Shown: positions 52,416-62,709, numbered from the stretch's first letter. The stretch: 64,000 nt of DNA from Nostoc indistinguendum CM1-VF10 (GCA_019359215.1 JAHHHS010000001.1:62001-126000); one strand, 5' to 3'. Numbers and translations: made by a program. The notes: generated from the sequence alone by a model not told the origin.

Positions 52416-52604
52416 ATTTATCAACTTTGACTTGCTGCAATTTTCTAGACTGTCTGTAGTCCCGGTTTCCAAAGTCTACTGGCAGTGATTGATTGAGTTG
52501 ACAAATGGCACAAATAAATTTATGCAAGCTGCCAATGGCATCTCCACAAATAGACGTTTTTCAGAAACGCGTCAAAATCAAAGAGAAGGATTTTCACGGA
52601 ACCC

Positions 52605-54083
52605 ATGTATTTGTTAAATCCAATCAACTTCTCTTTTCCTCTGCTGGCTACGGCAACAGAAGCCGCAGACAGTTCAATGGTAGTAGCAGCAGTGTTACTA
52701 AGCTTAGTAGTAGTTTATCTCGCCAGCAAAGTTGGTGGAGAGTTATCAAACCGAGTGGGTTTGCCGCCTGTCTTAGGCGAACTATTAGGTGGTGTGGTAG
52801 TGGGCATTTCTGTTTTCCACCTTTTAGTGTTTCCAGAAGGCAGCACAGACAGTTCTAACTCTTTGATCATGTCCTTCCTGCAAATCACTGCTGGTTTAAC
52901 TCCTGAAGCCAGCCCAGCAGTTTTTGCAGCGCAGTCTGAGGTGGTTTCGGTTTTAGCAGAATTGGGTGTGATCATCCTACTGTTTGAAATCGGCTTGGAG
53001 TCGAATTTAAAAGAATTAATGGCAGTTGGTATCCAAGCCACCATTGTCGCAGTAGTGGGGGTAGTAGTACCCTTTGCCGCTGGTACTGTGGGACTGATGA
53101 CTTTGTTTGGTATTGGTGCTGTACCCGCAATTTTTGCAGGGGCGGCTTTGACTGCCACTAGTATCGGTATTACTTCCAAGGTGCTGTCAGAGTTGGGGCG
53201 ACTCAATTCTAAAGAAGGGCAGATTATTTTGGGCGCTGCCGTAATAGACGACGTTTTGGGAATCATCGTTTTAGCGGTAGTTGCCAGCCTAGCTAAAGAT
53301 GGCGTGGTGGATGTCAGCAAAGTCATCTATTTGATTATCAGCGCCACTGGTTTTATTTTGGGAGCAATCCTACTAGGCAATGTTTTCAATAAGTCCTTTG
53401 TGGCGATCGCTGATAAACTCAAAACACGCGGTGGACTGGTAATACCAGCATTAATCTTCGCCTTTGCTATGGCATACCTTGCCGCCGTCATCCACTTAGA
53501 AGCAATTCTGGGAGCTTTTGCGGCAGGTTTAGTCCTAGAAGAGACAGATAAGCGCAAACAACTGCAAAGCCAAGTCTGTCCGATTGCCGATATGTTAGTG
53601 CCAATTTTCTTTGTGACTGTTGGGGCAAAAACCGATTTGGGAGTATTAAACCCAGCAATTCCCGACAATCGAGAAGGTCTAATTATGGCAACTTTCCTGA
53701 TCATAGTAGCCATTCTCGGTAAAGTAATCACAGGCTTAAGCGTGTTTGGTCAACCGGAAATCAACCGTTTAGCAATCGGTGTGGGGATGATTCCCAGGGG
53801 CGAAGTCGGATTAGTGTTCGCTGGTGTCGGCGCAGCCAGTGGCGCTCTCTCGAAACCATTAGGGGCGGCAATTATCATGATGGTTATCTTGACAACCTTT
53901 TTAGCTCCTCCCTTATTACGATTTGTATTTCCAGATCCAAAAACCGTGGATGCAGGCTCAGATCAACTAATTTTAGACGGTTCCTCTGGAACCTCGTTGG
54001 TAATTGAACCACCTCAGTCGAGAGTGCCAGCATCAACTGATAGTGGCAATTTGGAAGTAACCCCAGAATCTGGCGATCGCTAA
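52605..54083 (+). CDS. CPA2-type Na+(K+)/H+ antiporter
   Basis: A 492-residue membrane protein with about 12 helices. CPA2 features are VLGELLGGVVVGISVFHL, VLAELGVIILLFEIGLESN, AGAALTATSIGITSKVLSEL and ILGAAVIDDVLGIIVLAVV, with the DD ion site near residue 207; then AYLAAVIHLEAILGAFAAGL and MIPRGEVGLVFAGVG. There is no C-terminal TrkA domain; the tail of about 45 residues is acidic and serine-rich. It exchanges Na or K for protons in pH and salt balance. Cyanobacteria have several such NhaS/NapA genes; which one this is cannot be said. Confidence 0.9.
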   Translation: MYLLNPINFSFPLLATATEAADSSMVVAAVLLSLVVVYLASKVGGELSNRVGLPPVLGELLGGVVVGISVFHLLVFPEGSTDSSNSLIMSFLQITAGLTPEASPAVFAAQSEVVSVLAELGVIILLFEIGLESNLKELMAVGIQATIVAVVGVVVPFAAGTVGLMTLFGIGAVPAIFAGAALTATSIGITSKVLSELGRLNSKEGQIILGAAVIDDVLGIIVLAVVASLAKDGVVDVSKVIYLIISATGFILGAILLGNVFNKSFVAIADKLKTRGGLVIPALIFAFAMAYLAAVIHLEAILGAFAAGLVLEETDKRKQLQSQVCPIADMLVPIFFVTVGAKTDLGVLNPAIPDNREGLIMATFLIIVAILGKVITGLSVFGQPEINRLAIGVGMIPRGEVGLVFAGVGAASGALSKPLGAAIIMMVILTTFLAPPLLRFVFPDPKTVDAGSDQLILDGSSGTSLVIEPPQSRVPASTDSGNLEVTPESGDR

Positions 54084-54106
54084 TCAAAGTCTTGGGTAAA
54101 TTCTTA

Positions 54107-54139
54107 CTGAGTTCTGAGTAATTTTCGCTCAGAACTCAG
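54107..54139 (+). terminator. 12-bp perfect hairpin after the antiporter gene
   Basis: CTGAGTTCTGAG and CTCAGAACTCAG pair around a nine-base loop, 24 bases after the stop codon. It lacks a U-run but is in the right place to end the transcript. The following 470 bases to the amiC leader hold no gene. Confidence 0.5.
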
Positions 54140-54608
54140 GACTCTGAATTCAGTACTATCACCGTACTTTGAAGATTTTGTGATCGTGCAGTGGAAACTT
54201 CCCTTCCCAAATTTCCGTCCCGTGTGATTGTAGAATAATCGTTTGTTTCTAATTTTTACTAGCATTCAGAATGTTATTTATTTCTAATCCCCCTTGGCTT
54301 GTTGGCCTTTATCTGAATATTTTTTAGGTAATTGGGGAGTAACACCCATAAATCTTGCTAGATCATCTCCCAGTAATGGGAATTATTTACTTAGCGTATT
54401 GATGGCAACGAACAAAAAACAGTTATCAGAAAACGGTTATCAGTTATTAGTTTTTTAGCTTCTTTAGGAGTCAGAGTTTCTACCTCTAAAGGTGGAGGTT
54501 TTCACATGGGGATTTAAACCCAATTATGAAACCTGGTACTGATTTAAGTGTGTGTTTATACCAGCTTAAAAATCAAAAAAGGCATCAAAGGCGAAGTTTA
54601 GGTGGTGG
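54140..54608. other. Spacer between antiporter and amiC leader
   Basis: About 470 bp without a supportable gene. It contains CCTCTAAAGGTGGAGG (54484-54499), a small stem, and otherwise AT-rich DNA. Confidence 0.4.
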
Positions 54609-54677
54609 CGGTGTGATGATTTACCAATGAGTTGAGATATTGACGGCTCCCATGAACTTGAATTAGGAGAAAGGACT
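54609..54677 (+). promoter_or_regulatory. Conserved leader of the first amiC gene
   Basis: This 69-base leader recurs with few changes in front of the second amidase (56813-56882). It includes GTTGAGATATTGACGGCTCC and a GGAGAAAGGACTGTG ribosome/start region. Conservation outside the genes suggests a shared regulatory or translational element, or a recent duplication boundary. Confidence 0.55.
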
Positions 54678-56570
54678 GTGAAATTACACTGGTTATTACC
54701 CAGCGCTATTGGAACTATCTTCATGCTATCGTCGCCTGCAATGGCCGCGAGACTTGAATCTTGGCGCTTTGATGCCAATCAAAACAGGCTGGAAATTAAT
54801 ACTGTGGGAGCAGTTCAACCCCAGGCACAACTAATTTTTAACCCCACTCGGCTGGTAATTGATTTGCCAGGAACCACATTTGGGCGTCCGCAGATAACTC
54901 AACAGGTAGGCGGTGGAATTCGCTCGATTCGGGTTGGGCAGTTTGATACAGAAACAACACGTATAGTTGTCGAACTGACACCTGGTTATACTTTAGACCC
55001 CAAACGAGTAAAATTTGCTGGTGCAACTGGCGATCGCTGGACGGTGCAATTACCTAGACCAGAAGTCGATAGAGTAGCCTCGTCTCCCACTTTATCTCCT
55101 AGAAGTGCTTACAGTGTTGTTACTCCAAACTCTGAGCTTCAACCTAATATTTCAAGGGTTGCCACTACTACACGAGGGGCGACTCAAATTGAGAGTTTAC
55201 AAGTCACAGGCGATGGGTTGTTCGTCCGCACCAGTGGTGGCAATCCCCCAATTCAGGTAATTCGCAGCCGCGATCGCGCTACTATCTTCGTAGATATCTC
55301 TGGCGCATCTTTATCATCACGTCTGGCGCAACAGAATAATATACCCGTTAATAAACATGGTGTTAGCCGTGTTGAATTCACCCAGCTACAAACCCGACCT
55401 CCTGGTGTCCGCTTGAGTTTACGGGTAGACAAAAATAGCCCAGAGTGGCGAGCAACTAATAGTAACGGCGGTGGTTTGGTGATTCTGCCCAGTCGTATTG
55501 TTACACTTCCTGGAAGTAATAATTCTAATAGTCAGTCAGAACCCGTTTCCCTTCCCAGCAGAACATCTGCCAACAACTCACCAGCAACAATTGAGTCTGT
55601 GCAACTGGCTGATAATGGCACACAACTGCTAATTAGAGCCGACCAAACTTTATCTGCCACGGGAACCTGGGATAGATCCTCAGGCCTGTTTCGCCTCACA
55701 ATTCCCAATGCCAAGTTAGCTCCTAGAGTTACAGGCCCTACTTTTGCTCCCAATAGCCCCATTCTCCGGGTTCGTCTGCAACGGCAAGAACCCAACACAG
55801 TCGTTGTCTTAATTCAACCCGCAGCCGGAGTGCAACTTGGGCAACCCAGGCAAATTGGTGACCAGCTTCTGACTTTACCGATACAAGGCTCTCGTCGAAT
55901 TGTTGCAATCCCCCCCGCAAGACCCCCCTTTGCTTTACCTGGGCTACCACCGCCAAACCGGGGGCCATTCCCAGACCCAAACAATCCCAATCCCCAGATC
56001 CCAAAACAACCACAGCGTCCAGTTACCAGGGGGCGAGTGGTAGTCCTGATTGACCCCGGACATGGCGGTAAAGACCCTGGAGCAGTAGGTCTTGGGGGAC
56101 TACGCGAAAAGGATATTCTTTTGCCTATTAGCAAACGAATAGCTCAGGTCTTACAACAAAATGGCGTACAAGTAGTTATGACGCGAGATTCTGACTATTT
56201 CGTTACCCTTCCTGGACGGGTGAAGTTAGCAGAGCGAGCAAATGCTGATATCTTTGTTAGCATTCATGCGAATGCAGTCGGGCCAGGTCGTTCGGATGTC
56301 AGTGGCTTAGAAACCTATTATTACGATAGTGGTTTGGGTCTAGCTCGCACTGTCCATAATAGTATTCTCCAAAGTGTAAATGTCAAAGATAGGGGAGTGC
56401 GGCGAGCCAGATTTTTTGTCCTCAGAAAAAGTTCTATGCCTTCTATCCTCGTAGAAACAGGTTATTTGACTGGTCGAGATGATAACGCTAAACTCAGAAG
56501 CTCTGCTTATCAAAATAAAATGGCAGATGCGATCGCTCGTGGCATTCTTCAGTATCTAAAGAGAAGATAA
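54678..56570 (+). CDS. amiC1: N-acetylmuramoyl-L-alanine amidase with AMIN domain, copy 1
   Basis: 630 residues from GTG 54678. A signal peptide ends at SSPAMAARLES. An AMIN domain at about 25-115 (LIFNPTRLVIDLPGTTFGRP, RIVVELTPGYTLDP) binds peptidoglycan, and a second AMIN-like stretch lies at about 290-385. A proline-rich linker (about 405-450) leads to the Amidase_3 domain (454-630), with zinc ligands H462 (DPGHGG), E477 (REKD), H530 (SIHAN) and catalytic E593 (VETGY). AmiC enzymes drill the septal nanopores needed for cell-cell communication and heterocyst formation in Nostoc. Tandem with copy 2. Confidence 0.93.
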   Translation: MKLHWLLPSAIGTIFMLSSPAMAARLESWRFDANQNRLEINTVGAVQPQAQLIFNPTRLVIDLPGTTFGRPQITQQVGGGIRSIRVGQFDTETTRIVVELTPGYTLDPKRVKFAGATGDRWTVQLPRPEVDRVASSPTLSPRSAYSVVTPNSELQPNISRVATTTRGATQIESLQVTGDGLFVRTSGGNPPIQVIRSRDRATIFVDISGASLSSRLAQQNNIPVNKHGVSRVEFTQLQTRPPGVRLSLRVDKNSPEWRATNSNGGGLVILPSRIVTLPGSNNSNSQSEPVSLPSRTSANNSPATIESVQLADNGTQLLIRADQTLSATGTWDRSSGLFRLTIPNAKLAPRVTGPTFAPNSPILRVRLQRQEPNTVVVLIQPAAGVQLGQPRQIGDQLLTLPIQGSRRIVAIPPARPPFALPGLPPPNRGPFPDPNNPNPQIPKQPQRPVTRGRVVVLIDPGHGGKDPGAVGLGGLREKDILLPISKRIAQVLQQNGVQVVMTRDSDYFVTLPGRVKLAERANADIFVSIHANAVGPGRSDVSGLETYYYDSGLGLARTVHNSILQSVNVKDRGVRRARFFVLRKSSMPSILVETGYLTGRDDNAKLRSSAYQNKMADAIARGILQYLKRR

Positions 56571-56812
56571 GGAATTTATTCAAAATAATTGAGTAAATAC
56601 ATCTAATCTTTACCATTTTTATCCAAATTTAGTAGTACAACAATTTCAGTATTCTTGCTGCGGGACAGGAGTAGCTTCTTTGTTATTGTCATCTGATGCT
56701 TTGCAAGTCAAATTTATATAGGCTCATGGCATGGCAAAATCAGAGGATCGTGCTATATTTTACGCCATTAGCTGTGTCTTAATACCAGCACAAAACTCAA
56801 GTGTGCGCGGTG
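56571..56812. other. Spacer between the two amidase genes
   Basis: About 240 bp plus the conserved leader. It contains TTAATACCAGCACAAAA, which also has a counterpart upstream of copy 1 (TTTATACCAGCTTAAAA, about 54553), showing that the duplicated unit extends above the leader. Confidence 0.45.
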
Positions 56813-56882
56813 ACGGTGTGAGGATTAGCCAATATGTTGAGATGTTGACGGCTCCCATGAATGTGAATCAGGAGAAAAGACT

Positions 56883-58778
56883 GTGAATTTACGCTGGTTG
56901 CTATCCAGTACTATTGGAACTATCTTCATGCTGTCGTCGCCGGCAATGGCCGCGAGACTCGAATCTTGGCGTTTTGATGCCAACCAAAATCGCCTGGAAT
57001 TTAATACTTTGGGGGATGTTCAACCCCAAGCACAATTAATTTTTAACCCCACTCGTTTGGTAATTGATTTGCCAGGCACCACATTTGGGCGTCCGCAGTT
57101 AACCCAACGGGTGGGTGGTGGAATTCATGCTATCCGTATTGGGCAATTTGACGAGCAAACAACGCGCATAGTCGTTGAACTCACTCCTGGTTATACTTTA
57201 GACCCTAAGAGAGTACAATTTGTTGGCACGATTGGCGATCGCTGGACAGTGCAATTACCGACGCCAGAAGCCGAAAATGTACCCTCAAATCCTGGGGGTC
57301 AACAAGAGCAAGCTATAGCAACAGAAAGTTCACCGAGAACATCTCCACCAGTATTCTCCCCAAGAAATATTTACAACGTGGTGAGAACAGGTCCTGTCAA
57401 TCCACTTAAAAACGGAATGCTTGCCGCCAGAGTTACTCAAATTGAGAACTTACAAGTCACAGGCGATGGTTTTTTCATCCGTACCACTGGTGGTAATCCT
57501 CAGATTCAGGTAAATCCTAGCAACGAGCAAAGGGCAATTAACATTGATATTGCTGGCGCTACTTTATCACCAAATCTAAGGCAGCGCGATTTGCCGATTA
57601 ATCGGTATGGTGTCAGCCGCATTCAGTTCAGCCAACTACAAACAAGCCCATCTGTTGTTCGCATGACGTTACAGGTGGACGAAAATAGTCAAAATTGGCG
57701 AGCAACCACTAGCAGTGTTGGTGGTTTTGTGATTCTGCCCAGTCGTGGCATTGCCCAGGTGCCTGGAAATAATAGTCCACGCCCTATACCATCTACTAAC
57801 ACCTCACCTGCTACTATTGAGTCTGTGCAATTGGCTGGTAATGGTACACAATTGCTAATCAGAGGCGACAAAAATTTATCTGCTACAGGAGGCTGGGATA
57901 GAACCTCTGGTCTGTTCCGCATCACTATCAACAATGCTCAGTTAGCTCCCAAGGTTACAGGCCCTACTTTTAATGCTAATAGTCCTATCCTTCGGGTTCG
58001 CCTGCAACCACAAGAATCTAATACTGTCATCGTCTTGGTTCAACCAGCAGCCGGAGTGCAAATTGGGGAACTAAATCAGGTTGGCAACCAGCTTTTGGCT
58101 TTAGAATTACAAAGCTCTCGTAGCCTCACACCCCCCATTGCTTTACCTCCTCTGCCATCGGCAAACCAAGGTCAATCTCCAAACCCCATAGATAATCCCC
58201 GTCCTATCTTCCAGCCACAGCCAGCCCCCTCAGTCAAGAGAGGGAAATTGCTAGTAGTTATTGACCCAGGGCATGGTGGAAAAGACCCAGGTGCTCCTGG
58301 TCTGGGTGGACTGTTAGAAAAGGATGTAGTCTTGCCTATTGGTAGAAGGGTAGCAGCCATTTTAGAGCAAAATGGTGTACAAGCAGTGCTAACGCGGGAT
58401 GCTGACTTTTTCGTAGAACTTCAGGGACGGGTAGATATCGCCGAGCGAGTTAATGCAACTTTGTTTGTCAGCATTCACGCTAATTCCGTTGATCGTCGTC
58501 CTGATGTGAATGGGTTAGAAGTGTATTATTATGATAGCGGTTATGCTCTGGCTGAAGCAGTTCGCAATAGCATCCTCCAGAACATCGATACAATCAAAGA
58601 CCGGGGAACCCGCAAAGCCAGATTCTACGTTCTCAGGAAAAGCTCTATGCCTTCGATTTTAGTAGAAGCAGGCTATATGTCTGGTCGAGAAGACAATCCT
58701 AGATTGGGAACACCAGAGTATCAAAATCGGATGGCGGATGCGATCGCTAGTGGCATTCTAAAATACTTACAGCGTTAA
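56883..58778 (+). CDS. amiC2: N-acetylmuramoyl-L-alanine amidase with AMIN domain, copy 2
   Basis: 631 residues from GTG 56883, closely similar to copy 1 along its whole length, with the same signal peptide (SSPAMAARLES), AMIN domain, second AMIN-like part, linker and Amidase_3 domain (DPGHGGKDPGA, LLEKDVVLPI, VSIHANSVD, LVEAGYMSGRED). Differences cluster in the linkers. Anabaena keeps the same pair in tandem, and AmiC2-type enzymes there are needed for septal nanopores. Both zinc sites look intact, so redundancy or dosage is likely. Numbering of the two as amiC1/amiC2 follows gene order. Confidence 0.93.
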   Translation: MNLRWLLSSTIGTIFMLSSPAMAARLESWRFDANQNRLEFNTLGDVQPQAQLIFNPTRLVIDLPGTTFGRPQLTQRVGGGIHAIRIGQFDEQTTRIVVELTPGYTLDPKRVQFVGTIGDRWTVQLPTPEAENVPSNPGGQQEQAIATESSPRTSPPVFSPRNIYNVVRTGPVNPLKNGMLAARVTQIENLQVTGDGFFIRTTGGNPQIQVNPSNEQRAINIDIAGATLSPNLRQRDLPINRYGVSRIQFSQLQTSPSVVRMTLQVDENSQNWRATTSSVGGFVILPSRGIAQVPGNNSPRPIPSTNTSPATIESVQLAGNGTQLLIRGDKNLSATGGWDRTSGLFRITINNAQLAPKVTGPTFNANSPILRVRLQPQESNTVIVLVQPAAGVQIGELNQVGNQLLALELQSSRSLTPPIALPPLPSANQGQSPNPIDNPRPIFQPQPAPSVKRGKLLVVIDPGHGGKDPGAPGLGGLLEKDVVLPIGRRVAAILEQNGVQAVLTRDADFFVELQGRVDIAERVNATLFVSIHANSVDRRPDVNGLEVYYYDSGYALAEAVRNSILQNIDTIKDRGTRKARFYVLRKSSMPSILVEAGYMSGREDNPRLGTPEYQNRMADAIASGILKYLQR

Positions 58779-58906
58779 TATAGTACAAATTATTAATTAA
58801 AAGGTCGTATTTAGCCTGCTTTAACCTCCATAATTTAGTGGTCAATTAGCAAATTGTCTGCTAAATTCTGTATTTTAAATCCCAAAACTTAAATTAATAT
58901 CTGCCT

Positions 58907-59773
58907 GTGTATTCATCTTCGATCTTTGATGCGAATCTTGACGATTTTCCTGCTCAAGAACCCCAACGTGCCCCAATTGGCATCTTTGATAGTGGTGTGG
59001 GTGGACTGACGGTACTGCGACAAGTATATCGGCAACTCCCCAATGAATCAATTGTTTACTTTGGGGATACAGCTCGACTTCCTTACGGAATTCGTTCACA
59101 AGCAGAAATTTTACAATTTACGCGTGAAATTATTACCTGGCTACAACAGCAGCAGGTAAAAATGGTAATTATGGCTTGCAATACCAGTTCTGCCCTAGCC
59201 CTAGAAACCGTGCGTCAAGAATTCAACATACCCATTTTGGGAGTAATCCTACCGGGTGCAAAAGCTGCGGTGCAGCAAGGAAAGCGGATTGGTGTAATTG
59301 CTACTCCAGCTACGGCGAAAAGTAATGCTTATAAGCACGCCATAATTGAAATTGCTCCTGATGTCCGAGTGTGGCAAGTTGGATGTCCTGAGTTTGTGCC
59401 ACTCATCGAGCAAAATCGGATTCACGACCCCTACACTGCTGAAGTTGCACGAGCCTACCTAGAGCCTTTACTAGAGCAAGAAATTGACACTTTAGTTCAC
59501 GGCTGTACCCATTATCCCCACCTTACACCAGTATTGCGATCGCTCCTCCCCTCTCAAGTCCAACTAGTTGATCCAGCTGTTCATGTTGTGGCAGCTTGTG
59601 CCCAAGAGCTAGATTTACTAGGCTTAAAAAATACCCACCTACCACTGCCAACTCGCTTCGCCGTCAGCGGGTGTCCACAACAATTTTCCCAGTCAGGAGT
59701 GCAGTGGCTAGGCTATACCCCAATGGTTGAAGAGGTTTGCTTCACTGATACTGCTATTTCCCAACTCCAATAA
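58907..59773 (+). CDS. murI: Glutamate racemase
   Basis: 288 residues from GTG 58907: GIFDSGVGGLTVLRQV, YFGDTARLPYG, the first catalytic cysteine C91 in MACNTSSA and the second C199 in HGCTHYPHL. It makes D-glutamate for peptidoglycan. About 20 residues precede the core. It is downstream of the amidases by about 130 bp, giving a cluster of cell-wall genes. No good ribosome site precedes the GTG, so the start could lie slightly elsewhere. Confidence 0.93.
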   Translation: MYSSSIFDANLDDFPAQEPQRAPIGIFDSGVGGLTVLRQVYRQLPNESIVYFGDTARLPYGIRSQAEILQFTREIITWLQQQQVKMVIMACNTSSALALETVRQEFNIPILGVILPGAKAAVQQGKRIGVIATPATAKSNAYKHAIIEIAPDVRVWQVGCPEFVPLIEQNRIHDPYTAEVARAYLEPLLEQEIDTLVHGCTHYPHLTPVLRSLLPSQVQLVDPAVHVVAACAQELDLLGLKNTHLPLPTRFAVSGCPQQFSQSGVQWLGYTPMVEEVCFTDTAISQLQ

Positions 59774-59818
59774 AACTAATTTGTCCTTAGTCATTGGTCA
59801 TTTACAAATGCCCAATGC

Positions 59819-60013
59819 CTATTGACTATTAACTACTTCAGTTACCTTTGTCCTTAGTGGTATCTCCTGCTTGTGTTTTCCTTCGGTAGATGGAGAGATT
59901 GTCGGAACAGTCTTTGTACCTGTTCGCTTCGCCAGTGCTAATAACAGGTAAACTGTAAACAAATATCCAGACGCTAAAATAAAAATCATCATCGGTATAC
60001 TTCCGTAAATCAT
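59819..60013 (-). CDS. Small single-helix membrane protein, hypothetical
   Basis: 64 residues: a hydrophobic helix (MIFILASGYLFTVYLLLALA) followed by a basic, threonine-rich tail. GGTAGA lies about six bases before the ATG. I do not recognise the family. It is convergent with murI and could be a small subunit or a regulatory peptide. Length and codon use allow a real gene, but there is no independent support. Confidence 0.45.
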   Translation of the reverse strand: MIYGSIPMMIFILASGYLFTVYLLLALAKRTGTKTVPTISPSTEGKHKQEIPLRTKVTEVVNSQ

Positions 60014-60960
60014 TGTTCTACCAGCACCGTTTCAAACGAATATAAAATTCCATAAAATTAGTAAAACCTCAGCTAACCAAGTACATTCTTGATTGCTGTA
60101 GTTTTCTATGGTAAAATTACCTATCGAGATTTCAATCTCTCTACAGTTAAAGAATTTATTGTCTAATGGGCTTCTTGCAGACCATAGATCACACAGCAGT
60201 TAAATTGCCGTTTAGCAATCTAAAACTACGGTTCTCAGCGATCTACTTGATCTGCGTTATTTTTGTTAACACTGCTATGAAAAGAGCAATGCTTGCGCTT
60301 AACATACGCTGAAGACGTGTAGCGACTTCCCACAGGGATATCGCATAGCTCCAAATCAGGAGTTTTGCATATCGTAACAAAGCTCAAAGGAATTATTCCC
60401 TTAATCTCAACTACGACTAATTATTTTAGACTTACATCACCGACACAGTATTATCACTTAGTAAGTGACTTACTTTTGGGGTGTGACTATCTGAAAAATT
60501 TAAAATTCCTATATTTTAGCGTAACACAACGACCCTGATTTTGAAGCCTACTCGACTGTTAAATTTCAAATTTTTTGAATAGCTACACTTCAGTCTTAAA
60601 GAAATTTAGTCTTACCTATTGGTCTCACGTTTAAATTTTACCCATTTTGTCAATAAGTAAAATTGCTTAATTTTTCCTCAAACTGTGGCGGCAAACGTGT
60701 AATGGGAAACTACTTAATCCAATTTAAGCTAATATTTGTTTTCGTCTATTAAAAATTCATATTTTAAGTTAGTTTAAAATCCGACTTACCAAAAAATAAG
60801 CATAATTGCTTATTGACAAACATACTACGAACTTTAAGTATCACCGATATACTCATGAAAATGGGATTACCTTATGAAAACTTTGCGCTGGCACAGGGTT
60901 ATCTTAAAATGAGTGTAGGATATGTAAACTTTCGTAACCTAAGTCAGAGTCCGCCCATCC
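60014..60960. other. Long AT-rich upstream region of sds
   Basis: About 950 bp without a gene I can support. A frame at 60813-61022 overlaps the sds start and is not credible. AAGTGACTTACTTTTGGGG and several TTAAGT/AAAATT tracts occur. Such a long spacer could hold a small RNA, but no hairpin-terminator pair stands out. Confidence 0.4.
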
Positions 60961-61932
60961 ATGACCCCAGCCACCTCCCTGTTTACCCCTGTGGAAGCAG
61001 ACCTGCGACTACTAGCAGATAACCTAAAACAGCTAGTTGGAAATCGCCACCCCATTTTGTTTGCAGCAGCCGAACATTTATTCGGAGCTGGGGGAAAGCG
61101 TATCAGACCAGCAATTGTCCTGCTAATATCGCGGGCAACAATGTTAGATCAAGAGATTACACCGCGTCATCGCCGCCTAGCTGAGATTACAGAAATGATT
61201 CATACAGCAAGCTTGGTACATGACGATGTGGTAGATGAATCAGATGTGCGGCGAGGCGTCCCTACCGTTCATAGTTTGTTCGGTAATCGCATTGCCATAT
61301 TAGCAGGAGATTTTCTTTTTGCTCAATCATCCTGGTATTTAGCAAACTTGGACAACTTGGAGGTGGTGAAACTCCTCTCAGAAGTCATTATGGATTTGGC
61401 TACTGGGGAGATCCAGCAGGGATTGAATCGTTTTGAAGCTGGCATCTCTATTGAAACTTATCTCCAGAAGAGTTATTACAAAACAGCTTCATTAATCGCC
61501 AACAGTTCTAAAGCTGCTGGGTTACTCAGTGAAGTCTCCCGAGAAACTGTTGAGCATCTGTATAGCTACGGCCGTCATTTCGGTATAGCATTTCAAATTG
61601 TTGACGACATTCTAGATTTCACCAGTACAACAGATACATTGGGTAAACCAGTGGGGTCGGATCTCAAAAGTGGTAATCTGACTGCACCTGTTTTATTTGC
61701 TTTAGCAGAAAAACCATCCTTGGAAGTGCTGATTGAGCGAGAGTTTGCTCAATCAGGTGATTTAGAGCAAGCACTAGCACTAATTCAAGATAGTCAAGGT
61801 ATACAGCAGGCGCGAGAGTTAGCTGCTCACCATGCTAAGTTGGCAATTGAACATCTTGCAGTTCTTCCACCCTCAGAATCTCACCAGGCATTGATTAACA
61901 TAGCTGAGTACACACTGAGTCGTCTTTACTAA
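60961..61932 (+). CDS. sds: Solanesyl (polyprenyl) diphosphate synthase
   Basis: A 323-residue trans-prenyltransferase. GAGGKRIRPAIVLL is the conserved lysine/arginine region, the first aspartate-rich motif is in LVHDDVVDESDVRRG, the second in FQIVDDILDFTST, and GLLSEVSRE and SDLKSGNLTAPVLFAL follow. It makes the C45 side chain of plastoquinone. The order murI-sds-hetZ matches that remembered from Anabaena. The length fits cyanobacterial Sds (about 323). Confidence 0.9.
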   Translation: MTPATSLFTPVEADLRLLADNLKQLVGNRHPILFAAAEHLFGAGGKRIRPAIVLLISRATMLDQEITPRHRRLAEITEMIHTASLVHDDVVDESDVRRGVPTVHSLFGNRIAILAGDFLFAQSSWYLANLDNLEVVKLLSEVIMDLATGEIQQGLNRFEAGISIETYLQKSYYKTASLIANSSKAAGLLSEVSRETVEHLYSYGRHFGIAFQIVDDILDFTSTTDTLGKPVGSDLKSGNLTAPVLFALAEKPSLEVLIEREFAQSGDLEQALALIQDSQGIQQARELAAHHAKLAIEHLAVLPPSESHQALINIAEYTLSRLY

Positions 61933-62190
61933 ATCATTTACTAGCTAACAGGTAGAAAATAGGACTCTAGACTGCAAGCGAAACCTCACAACTGTTTTTA
62001 GGTAGAGAAATTTTGCTCAATAATCAGCTAAAATTTGAAAAATGTTCACTGATAACTGTTTGTTAATCAATTTTAGATTAGGCAGAAAATTAAGCTGATC
62101 GCTTGCTTTTTTAAAGAACTAAAAGGGTAGTGACTGGCATTAATTTCTTTTCATCAAAAACTTTTTCAAACAAATTTGAGATTTAAAATT

Positions 62191-62235
62191 TTGGATGTGG
62201 GATTGTATCTAAAAAATCCCACATCCAAGTTTTTT
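62191..62235. terminator. Bidirectional rho-independent terminator
   Basis: TTGGATGTGGGATT and AATCCCACATCCAA form a 14-bp perfect stem followed by GTTTTTTC on the plus strand, with a T-rich run also on the minus strand. It lies between convergent sds and the hypothetical gene at 62236. Confidence 0.8.
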
Positions 62236-62709
62236 CTATGCAATATCAGGGGGTATCTGTTTAGGCGATCGCTGTTGTCTCAACTGTTTCTGCATGAGTT
62301 TCTCTAGATCAGTTCGCCGAATTTCAACGGTATGAGTGGTCTTACCCGGCGTCTCCAAAAAAACGATACTATCTACGGGTTCCAATGCCACCAGTTGGAA
62401 CAAAATATGGGTGACAGGAATAATTTTAGCTAGCATTTGAGGGTCAAGCCCAGCAGGGGAAATTAGAGAGACATCCTGTATGGTAGGAAAAGCGTAAATC
62501 ACACGCTTTTCCAATCCTGAATTAGCACGATTGCTCAATGTAGTTAAAACCCAGCTTGACTCTGAATTTTGAAGAATATAGTACTGGGAGTAACGTAATT
62601 TTTGAGCGATCGCTCTAAGGGCAGGAGCAATTGCTGCAATCAGATTTGGTGTTATACCATCGCGGGGTGCATTGTCAATCAGCAATTGAATTTGTGCTTC
62701 TAAATCCAT
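62236..62709 (-). CDS. Conserved hypothetical protein next to hetZ
   Basis: 157 residues from ATG 62707-62709, with CAGGAG upstream. The first part, MDLEAQIQLLIDNAPRDG, is followed by IAAIAPALRAIAQKLRYSQYYILQ, a strand with WVLTTLSNR and a C-terminal helix LEKLMQKQLRQQ. I know it only as a cyanobacterial conserved protein usually located here; no domain name can be given. It is divergent from hetZ, so the two share an upstream region of 200 bp. A 61-residue frame above its start (62675-62860) is listed as rejected. Confidence 0.7.
   Translation of the reverse strand: MDLEAQIQLLIDNAPRDGITPNLIAAIAPALRAIAQKLRYSQYYILQNSESSWVLTTLSNRANSGLEKRVIYAFPTIQDVSLISPAGLDPQMLAKIIPVTHILFQLVALEPVDSIVFLETPGKTTHTVEIRRTDLEKLMQKQLRQQRSPKQIPPDIA

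Noticed and set aside
60813..61022. 69-codon plus-strand frame overlapping the sds start
   Set aside because: TTG-type start, overlaps a well-supported gene in another frame, and the end of its peptide is the shifted sds N-terminus.
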